A DNA stretch of 24,177 bases from Gamsiella multidivaricata. Its lineage: Eukaryota; Mortierellomycota; Mortierellomycetes; Mortierellales; Mortierellaceae. The stretch covers positions 1 to 24,177 of the forward strand of contig NW_026251875.1 of NCBI RefSeq assembly GCF_025024155.1, given 5' to 3'. The position numbers were made by a program, and so were the translations under genes. The notes under the pieces were generated by a model. It did not search any database. It worked only from the letters and a program-made list of their open reading frames with translations, and had not been told where the DNA came from. This document shows positions 9,821 through 18,305 of this stretch, piece by piece (the stretch's first letter is position 1; every line of letters begins with the position of its first letter).

Positions 9821-10128
9821 CTCTAATTAGAAACTAAATTGAACCTCTCTGAAAGGACTATTTTAAAGACGAAAAATACAGCCACTTATTCAGTCACATG
9901 CCACACCGAGTCCCTTATGTGCACAAAGGTCGCTCGTGACTTAGAAGGTGCGATGGATATTGTGGCTTTGTGCGCACAAAAGGGCACGCGACTGAGTATT
10001 CGGCTATATATGTGACTGTATTTTTTGTCTTTAAAATAGTCCTTTCAGAGAGGTTCAATTTAGTTTCTAATTAGAGTTATCGGCCCAATTTTACAGACGA
10101 AACTGGGCCGATAAACCAAGTTCGACTG
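9783..10128. mobile_element. non-autonomous foldback (MITE-like) element
   Basis: The segment is one long imperfect palindrome centred near 9949. Its outer arms share the subterminal sequences of the transposase element (CTAATTAGAAACTAAATTGA, then CCTCTCTGAAAGGACTATTT). Its inner arms (9911-9933 and 9962-9987) pair around TGTGCACAAAG / CTTTGTGCGCAC. It has no coding capacity. The right end at 10128 is complete (TTCGACTG); the left end is fused to the neighbouring element in the hairpin. It would need the transposase in trans. Confidence 0.75.
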
Positions 10129-10209
10129 TTCACTCAAAGTTTCGGCCTAGCCCAAAGCTGGCTATATTCACTTTAGATAGGTTTAATAAATAGCCGCAGA
10201 GCTAGATTA

Positions 10210-10568
10210 TCAATAAAATATGCGACTCATCTTGCAGTGGACAGAAAGCACTGTTTCTTTGCCACTATAATCGGCAGCTTGCTCATGTTTCCCTATACCC
10301 CATATCTTCTCCATGAGCTGAAGTTCGCAATGGTAGAGAGTGTTTTAAGGATCTAGTGGCCAAGCTTCTCCGCAATAGCACACGTGTTGCAGACCGACTG
10401 TTCGTCTTTTGTCGCCTCCTGGATCATTGCATTGAGTTGGGTCTTTGTCGGATTGTCTACTGAGCTCGCTATGTCGTACTCTTCCAACCACTGTCTCATC
10501 ATATCTCTCCGGGCTTGTTTGTTGGGTGGCTTGTCACTGAAACGAACATGATACGACGCACCGTCCAT
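10210..10568 (-). pseudogene. decayed IS630/Tc1-like (DDE_3) transposase fragment
   Basis: The frame from 10568 starts MDGASYHVRFSDKPPNKQAR, the second-Asp motif of DDE_3 transposases, and runs to NTCAIAEKLGH, where TAG 10355-10353 stops it. About 25 bases further on, in another frame, YHCELQLMEKIWG appears, matching the third-residue motif (PYHxxLxPIExxW in the family). So one stop and one lost base break the gene. The frame then continues to a TGA at 10212-10210. The first Asp and the DNA-binding part are absent. It is unrelated to the pogo-type transposase to its left and ends near the border of the NLR duplication. Confidence 0.75.
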
Positions 10569-10612
10569 AGATGTATATTGCAGCTCGGGTGGTTAAAGCT
10601 GTTCGAATTGAT

Positions 10613-11696
10613 CTGCTGTTTTCCTTTTCTTTTTAGCACCGAGAGCCCATTACACGTTACACGAGGGCGAGGGAGTAATCTGACTACAAGCATGGCTCCG
10701 TTTGGCGAATGCTGCAACGATAGATGTGTGTCTTTTCACTCTTTTCCCTTCTTTTCGCACTTTCCCACTTTCCCTTCTTCCCACATCCACCATCCTTCAA
10801 TCCATCAGGAACTGTCTCATATCTTTCTAATCTTTTCCCGCTCTTCTGTTTGTCTAAAGTACGTCTAAAGTACGTCTCTGTTCGACCTCAATAAGCACAG
10901 CACAGCGACGACTCATTAGTCACAAAGACAGAGTTTATCTGCCAAAGCCCCATCCCTGAATGTGCCTGAACAACCACAGTCGAGTCAAGAGCACTACTGC
11001 TAGAATGGCCGAGATCAGAAGAACAAGCCATTCATGTGGAATGGATAATAATCACTCCTTTCATAATAGCAGGAATCTCTGCTAGAATTGACAAGGGAAG
11101 CAAATATCACTCCACTCGACCGCCTTATTCGCGTGCAGACCGTCTTAAACAAAGAACTGGAGTAGAGAACATTTCACAGGGACGGACTATCTCCTCGTTT
11201 GGTGAAAGGACTCGAGAAACAGATTCCTGTTGAGGTGAGGCACTGTTTCCTGTCACTCGACAGTAGCCTGCCTATAGGCATGTTTTAAGGTTATTAATCC
11301 TGCATGCTTCACGATGGACAGTTGGTATCGCTGGTAGGAGGCACAAAGAGGACAAATCTTCAGGACGACCTCTGCATACAAGTAAAGGAAACAAGAGTCG
11401 AGCAAACATTTCCGAGGCGGGGCGCCATCGCTTGGCTGAGTAGCCACATATGATCTAGTTCATACAGCTGCTATGGATATTAATGTTTTTATTTACCATA
11501 GCTCATTGTGCTCCCATAACGTCTGAAGTATACCAGTCCAGTGCGACTTATTGGTCCCCATTGCGTTACCGAAGTGTCTGTCAAGTATAAGTACGTATGC
11601 TGGCTACTCGCGCAGGTATATTAATCGACCACAAGGTCACTAATATCGCTGCCATCTGCCCCATGATAACAGGAGAAACCCTCTCAGAGAAGCAAC
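10613..11696. other. 5' flank of NLR copy A
   Basis: About 1.1 kb conserved with 17181-18305. It has pyrimidine-rich stretches near 10735-10850, a perfect 12-bp palindrome at 11269-11280, and no convincing gene. An ORF at 11036-11233 is not kept open in the equivalent part of copy B. Promoter elements are not clear; the last 100 bases before the ATG align well with copy B. Confidence 0.6.
11269..11280. promoter_or_regulatory. perfect 12-bp palindrome conserved in both NLR 5' flanks (copy A)
   Basis: TGCCTATAGGCA, about 420 bp before the start codon of copy A. The same palindrome and its neighbours are kept before copy B (17860-17871). It could be a binding site for a dimeric factor, but may simply have been copied with the duplication. 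Confidence 0.35.
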
Positions 11697-14600
11697 ATGT
11701 TTGGCAAAGCTTTTTCGTTACCGCAAAAGGCTCTTTCGCCACAAAAGCAGCTGAAGCTCGCCAATGTTTACGTGGAGAATGCGCGCAAAATCAAGGATCA
11801 GGAAATTGCTTTAGTGTTGTGCGACGACGCCGAGGCTGCGTTATCTCGGATGAAAAGAACTGTGAAAAAGACTCTTACAGTTCCCTTAACCGTCGAGGAT
11901 CAAGCCCTGCATGATGGATTCGCCGGCGTCTGTCTCGAACACGCCAACCTATTAGAGAGCTTAGGATATAGCGAAATGGCGCAGGTCAGCTACAAGAGGG
12001 CAGGAGATCGGGAGTAAGTGGCAGGTACATGCTCTCTACTTGTTCGCAGTAGCCGGCTACTTCTACGTCGTACCTAACGTATCTCTCAATTTATTGACTG
12101 TCCTCTGACTTCAACAGCCATGTGCGTCCTACAAAATATCCAGGTCCTGTAATTTCCTCTACCACCGACAGCGCCTGCCGCGACATGGCACGGGTCCCTG
12201 GGGATATCTTTCCTGATAACATGCGTCAGCCCACCGTCAAGATCGCGTTACCAGAGGCAGATGAGCGGCTCAACGACACTTCTCAGCTCGCCTACTGCCT
12301 TGGTCTTCTGCAAGTGACGCCGTCGCCCGAAGAGGTCTTTGAACCAGCTGCAGGAGATTGGGTAAAATCCACAGAAAAGAATGCAGAGGAGAAGGAGAGA
12401 CTCAGGACGCTGGCGACAGATCTAATCCGAGCATTCACTCGCGATGAGCTCAAGGATGCCAAGGCCGTTGCAGAGGTCGTATGCCTGGCTCCAGTTCTTG
12501 AAAAGGAATATTTCCGCTTTTTACTCATGTTATTTGTCGATGGTATTGACAAGTCTAGCCTGCTGGATGTGCAGTCCCTTGGGAGGCTAGCGCAGTTGGT
12601 CCAAAGCGCTCCCGAGGGCTACCTCGACTCGGATGGCCTAGCCGCGATCCTGCACAACCTCAACACCCTCCTACAGGATACTCACACTCAATCTCCAGAT
12701 CACATCTGCCGTCTCACGTTCGCAGTGTCCAATATCCTGGATGCTATGGCCGATACCAAGGTCTCAGGCTTAAAGCGTGTGGAGTTGCACGAGCCACTCT
12801 CTGCCTATTTGAATGGACTGCAAGGCAGCAGCGACCCTTACTTGGTGTACCAGGCTGCCTACGCATTCCAAGCGCTGCAGTGTGTCCCAGACAACGAATC
12901 ACCCTGGCAAGCAACAATGCGGCGCACTGGAATTGTTTTGAAGGGTGTCTCTGGGCTAGTTAGCGCTGTAAAAGGTCTAGACGTCAACAGCTTCATCGCA
13001 GGACTCGGGCATCTTCAGGAGGGCTGGGAGAAGTGATCCAGGTAGCGAAAATCGGTTATGAAGGTGTGAGCGCTCTGGTCGAGAGTGGACAGGGACTTTT
13101 GGAGTCTCTCAAGGTCGGTTTCAGTTTCAGTCAGAAACGTGCTTGGTATACAGCACTGCGGGACAGACACGCTACTTCGGGATGGTCAACTCGCCAAGTT
13201 CAAGACCCTGGTCTGTGAAGCACCTTGCCGGCGTGATCTAGCCTTTCAACTAGGAGTATGCCAGCGACTGGGGGACCTTGCCGCCAATCCACTATGGGAC
13301 ATCGAGTCTCGCCAAGGTGCTGTTGCGTTTCTGAGTGAGATGTACCGAAATGATGCAGTGTGGGGCCAGCAAGCCCTCGTCAAGCAATGGATCCTTCACA
13401 TTCTTATACAGTTGGCTTCGACATTTGGCTCACTCTGCCAGGTATGTATGATGAACGGATACGTGAGGGGCTGTCGCCTTATTATGAAGTATGGAGTTCA
13501 CGGCCTAGCAGGTACTAATAGCAGTACTATATTCTATTATGGTCTATGCGATACATGGTGTAGTCGTCGAATCTTTGTTGCAAGAGCTGGAATCGAATGG
13601 CGATGAGACGAAAAGGATTCTTTATCAGGACTGCCGAAAGGAAAATCGAAGCTTACATCCACTGCAGGTCACCTTACCAACCGTCGGATCTCCATCATTG
13701 CTTGATCTTGTCCAGAACAAGCCCGATGTTGAAGCCGACCTGAGACGATTGAGAAAGCAACGATTGAAGGAGCGAGGCAAGGTCGTGTACATCCCCCCTC
13801 AAGCCAAGGCTAACCTGCAAGCGTCCGATGACAACTTGTTCGACTTGACAAAAGAAGTTGAAGCCTTCCTGAGCAGTGACCGTAAGGTGATGCTCCTGCT
13901 AGGCGATTCGGGTGGAGGCAAGTCGACCTTTAACCGGCAGCTCGAGTGCGACTTGTGGGATACCTATAAGAAAAAGGACGGTAGGGTTCCGCTCTTTATC
14001 AGCTTGCCTGCAATCGACAAGCCAGAACAGGATCTGATTGCCAAGCATCTACGGAAGGCAGAGTTTACCGAGCCCCAGATCCGAGAGCTGAAGGACTACC
14101 GCAAATTCATCTTGATTTGTGATGGGTATGATGAGAGCCAGCAGACGCATAACCTGTACACGAGCAACCGAATCAAGTGGGAGGATGGAACGCTCAGGTG
14201 GTCATTAGCTGCCGCAGCGAGTACCTTGGGCTTGATTATCGGGATCGGTTCCGGCCAGCAGATGGCAATCACCAAGCAGAACCAGCGTTTCAAGAGGCGG
14301 TCATTGCGCCATTCTCTATGGATCAAATTCAAGAGTACATAAGGAAATATGTGTCTGCGACGAGGCCGCTCTGGCAAATGATGGACTACTTGAATGCTCT
14401 TGATCTGATTCCTAGCCTGCAAGACCTGGTCAAGAGCCCCTTTATGTTGACACTGTCCTTGGAGGTACTGCCGCGCATGGTGGATCCAGGACAAGGCCTC
14501 TCGGCTGTCCGAGTCACGAGAGTCGCGTTGTATGACCAGTTTGTGGAGCAATGGTTGGAGCGAGGCAAGAAGCGGCTCGTTGAGAAGAAGGACTTGAGCT

Positions 14601-16239
14601 ATCAAGAGAAGAAGATGTTTGAGAACTTGTCCGACGATGGTTTTGCACAGAACGGAGTTGCCTTTTTGAAAGCGTTAGCGGTAGCGATGTACGAGAAGCA
14701 AGCGGGCAATCCGGTGGTCGAGTACTCGCCCTTTCGCGATCAAGGGACATGGAAAGAAGATTTCTTTAGCCGGGAGAACGAGAAGCAGCAGCTCTTGCGT
14801 GAGGCGTGTCCTCTGACGCGCAGGGCAATCAGTACCGGTTTATCCATAAATCACTGTTGGAATACTGCTTGGCCCGAGCGGTGTTTGAGCCGCGAGACGG
14901 AGAGAGCGCGAGTCGCGTGACCTCAACTCATGCCCTGCCAAGTCGAGGGAGCGTCCATTCCGTCATGAGCTTCGAAGACCAGGTTACTGTAGAGGAACCC
15001 GTGGCAGCCATTGCACAGGCCGTGCTCGATTCGCCCTTGTCACGGGGAAGCTTTGTAGGTGAGCCGTCAATTCTGCAATTCTTAGCAGAGCGTGTCCAAC
15101 AGGAACCTCTCTTCAAGCAACAGCTGCTCGCCACGATCGAATGCTCCGAAATCAACAAAGAGGCACGCAAGGCGGCGGTTAATGCGATCACGATATTGGT
15201 CAGAGCCGGGATCCTGTTTAACGGCGCAGATCTGAAAGGCATCCAGATTCCAGGAGCGGACCTGAGTGGGGGTCAATTCGATTCTGCACAGCTGCAAGGG
15301 GCAGATTTGAGAAAAGTCAATCTCCGCAATATTTGGCTGCGTCAGGCCAATTTGAGCAACGCACAGATGGGGGGCGTGCAGTTTGGCGAATAGCCGTATC
15401 TGTTAGAAGATAGTGAGGTGAGGTCCTGCGCGTATTCGCCCGATGGGAAGTTCTGTGCGATAGGTCTCCAGGACAGCGTGATCAGCGTGTATGACACTTC
15501 GAGTTGGGCAAAAGCCCACACCTTGCATGGTCACACCGACCTGGTTGAGAGCGTGGTGTATTCGCCCAGTGGCCAGCAGATCGCCTCGGGAAGTATAGAT
15601 TGCACGGTGCGACTGTGGGACGCGCAAACCGGTGCACCCGGTCCCATCTTAAGCGGCCATACCTCCACTGTTTGGAGCGTGGTATATCCACCTTGCGGCC
15701 AGCAGATCGCCTCGGAAAGTTTGGACAACACGGTGCGGCTGTGGGATGTGAATTCGGGTCAATGTTTGGCAGTTGTTGAAGATTTCCATGGGTTAATCGC
15801 AAGTATCACCTGGAACCCTACTCCAAACGGCACCTATTTCGCAACCAGCTGTTTCGATAAGTCTGTTCGCATGTGGCAGGTCATAGAAGAGGATGACCGC
15901 TATCAGGTGCGCCTGCATTGGAGTTCGATACTTGACAGACTTACCGTGTCAAATACCTCTATCCAGAGCGCGCAAGGCTTAAGCAGGATAAACATGCGGC
16001 TATTAGAACAACGCGGCGCTGTGGGCGAGCCCATTCCGCCTTTGGGCTTCCGCGAGGCAAACAAAAAGCTAATTAGCATGGCGTCCGTGGTGCATAAACT
16101 CAAGGTGCCGTCAAACCAGACTATAATCGATACCGTCGTCGCGACCGATTCTCCCGCTGTACAGTCAGCAAAGCCGGTCGAGTCGGCGAATGTCCTTTCG
16201 CTTGCTGGAAACGTGAAGGTGGAGCAAATAGGAGATTAG
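11697..16239 (+). pseudogene. NLR-like NACHT/pentapeptide/WD40 gene, copy A, broken
   Basis: It aligns with intact copy B across all exons. Exon 1 is 11697-12013; the intron 12014-12117 is kept; exon 2 starts at 12118. Compared with B there are indels of -1 near 13024 (TGA at 13034), -2 near 13160, -1 near 13433, -4 near 14170-14195 and -1 near 14823. TGG has become TAG at 15391-15393, between the pentapeptide and WD40 parts. The intron near 13442-13563 is still recognisable. Walker A (GDSGGGKST, near 13904) and Walker B (DGYDE, near 14121) codons survive. Only four WD40 blades remain against eleven in B, too few for a normal seven-bladed propeller. The 3' end reads ten residues further than B, to TAG 16237-16239. 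It cannot make a full protein; a short N-terminal product of exon 1 and part of exon 2 (about 410 aa) is possible. Confidence 0.9.
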
Positions 16240-16690
16240 CAACGGTGCCTTGTCTTTTACTCAGTGTCAGTCTTTTAGGACATGGATTGCGCTTTCTGAA
16301 GACAACATACAGAGCAATTCTTGTCCATGACACGTTCACAAATTAAATGTGGTGGTCAAGAACACAAACTAAAGCGCTCAATGGGTTCGAAGGACAAAAA
16401 TAGCGGGAGCGAAAGCGATGAACAATGAAGGGATCAAGCTAGGGCTATGGAGTATTGTGGGCCTATAAATGTTGACCATGGCAGCCCGCTGTCTTAAGTA
16501 ATACGCGCAATGGAAACATAGCTCTCCCGATTCTGAACAATCCCCTCGCGGAGAGTATCATCCCAAATTCTTTCACCAACCCTGGCCAATATCACCAGCA
16601 CCACCTCTGTGACCAACACCAGATCTACAGCCAACATCGCACTCGCCATACTAAAGCAGACTTCAGTAAGCGTTGGATTGTGTATCCATT

Positions 16691-16724
<34 letters not shown>

Positions 16725-17180
16725 GCAGGTTAGTTTTACCCTACCGATGAAATGTTGCTGCAATAGTAATTGAACTTAGTATGAGAGGAGCCGTCCATTC
16801 GGATAACTAGTATTTGGGCCTGCTTGAGCAGGCAATGGCGCGAAGCTATCGTCCGTTGGATTATGGCTGAACGCCTCAAAGTCAGAATGATGCGGATGTT
16901 GGCCAGCAGCCACCGAGGGTACGCAGGATTCGATATTAGGTTTGGGATTGTGCCTGTGTAAAGGGAGGATCGAAGCCAGCGGTCTTTTGTTCCTTGTTCC
17001 AGTTGAACAAGAAGACCGTTGTGCTGATCACTCGCTACAGTGTGCGTAATTGTGCGTTAGACCCTTGTAGTCAATGTGGAATACAATTTATTCGAGCATT
17101 CAGATTGGGAGTTTCCTTACTCCATACAGCTGTAAAAGAACTTCTCCAAGCGCAACACTGATTATTGCACAATTCTCAGT
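16240..17180. other. spacer between the two duplication units
   Basis: The first 430 bp (to about 16670) are conserved with 23720-24177 as 3' flank. The rest (16671-17180) is unique in this window and has no recognisable gene, RNA or transposon end. The conserved part ends in TTCAGTAA in both copies, which looks like a splice donor but no coding exon could be proved. Confidence 0.5.
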
Positions 17181-17292
17181 GCTGTTGATTTCCTTCTCTC
17201 CTTTGCATCCGAGTCCATTACACGTTACACGAGGGCGAGGGAGCAATCTGACTGCAAGTTTGGCACTCTTTCCCCCTCTTCTCACATTTTCC

Positions 17293-17372
17293 CACTTTCC
17301 CACCTTTCCACTTTCCCACCTTTCCACTTTCCCACCTTTCCACTTTCCCACCTTTTCACTTTCCCACTTTCC
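17293..17372. repeat. 16-bp pyrimidine minisatellite
   Basis: Units of CACTTTCCCACCTTTC at 17293, 17309 and 17325, a fourth with one change at 17341, and a degenerate fifth at 17357. One strand is nearly all C/T. The equivalent place in copy A (near 10755-10785) has little more than one unit, so the array expanded in B or shrank in A. Confidence 0.9.
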
Positions 17373-17859
17373 CTTCTTCCCACATCCACCCTTCCTTAAT
17401 CCATCAGGAACTGTCTCGTATCTCTTTCATCTTTTCTCGCTCTTCTGTCTGTCTCAAGTGCGTCTCTGCTCTATCTCAATAAGCACAGCCCAGCGGCGAC
17501 TCATTGGTAACAAAGACACGATTTATCTGCCAAAGCCCCGCCCCTTAATGTGCCTGAACAACCACAGTCGAGTCAAGGAGTGCTAATGCTAGAATGGCCG
17601 AGATCAGGAGAACAGCCTATTCATGTGCAATAGATAATAATCCCTTCTTTCATGCTCACAGGAATCTCTGCTAGAAGTGACGAGGGAAGCGAATATCCCT
17701 TCACTCGGCCCGCCTTGTTCGTGTGCAGACCGTCTTCAATAAAGAATTGGAATAGAAAACATTTCATAGGGGCGGACTATTTCCTCAGCTGGTGAAAGAA
17801 ACTCGAGAAACAGATTCCTGTTGAGGTGAGGCAGTGTTTCTTGTCACTCGATAGTAGCC

Positions 17860-17871
17860 TGCCTATAGGCA
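17860..17871. promoter_or_regulatory. perfect 12-bp palindrome conserved in both NLR 5' flanks (copy B)
   Basis: TGCCTATAGGCA, about 435 bp before the start codon of copy B, identical to 11269-11280. Function is not known. Confidence 0.35.
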
Positions 17872-18305
17872 TGTTTTAAGGTTATTTAATTCTTCATGTC
17901 TTCACAATTGGGCAGTTGGTATATATCGCTGCTAGGAAGGAGGCACGGAGAGGACAAAATATTCAGGACTATCTCTGCATCTAACCAAAGGAAACAAAGA
18001 GTCGAATAAACACTTCCGAGGTAGGGGGCGCCATCACTTGGCAGAGCAGCCACATATGATCTAGTTCATGCAGCTGCTATGTATATCAATGGTTATATTT
18101 ACCATAGCTCATTCTGCTCCCACTGCGTCTGTAGTATACCAGCCCACTGCGACTTGTTGGTCCCATTGTGTTACTGAAGTGTCTGTCAAGTACAAGTACG
18201 TATACTGGTACTCACACAGGTAGATTAATCGACTCACAAGGTCACTAATATCGTCGCCATCTGCTCTATGATAACAGGAGAACCCATGCCCCTCAGAGAA
18301 GCAAC

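Larger units (their letters stand above)
7421..10128. mobile_element. composite pogo/Tigger-like DNA transposon: autonomous-type element joined to a foldback element
   Basis: Both outer ends read CAGTCGAA inward (7421 on plus; 10128 on minus), followed after five bases by TTTATCGGCCCA. Inside are a transposase gene (7593-9630) and, to its right, a short transposase-free foldback segment. A third copy of the end sequence at 9783-9820 marks the junction. The left flank is TA, the usual target of pogo/Tc1 elements; the right flank is TT, so the duplication is decayed or the ends come from two insertions. The whole can be read as two related elements fused through a common subterminal hairpin. 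Confidence 0.75.
10613..16670. repeat. segmental duplication unit A (contains NLR pseudogene)
   Basis: About 6.1 kb that aligns along its length with unit B at 17181-24177: 5' flank, gene, introns and at least 430 bp of 3' flank. For example, a block beginning CCATTACACGTTACACGAGG is at 10647 and 17215. Unit A lacks seven WD40-coding units (882 bp) and most of a pyrimidine minisatellite found in B. Confidence 0.9.
17181..18305. other. 5' flank of NLR copy B
   Basis: Conserved with 10613-11696 apart from small indels and an expanded pyrimidine minisatellite. It contains the 12-bp palindrome at 17860-17871. An ORF at 17074-17586 merely reads through the pyrimidine repeat. No other gene is supported. 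Confidence 0.6.

Noticed and set aside
16560..16670. A possible coding exon ending in a splice donor (TTCAGTAA) in the 3' flanks of both NLR copies
   Set aside because: The frame is not conserved between the two copies because of a small indel, so coding could not be supported.
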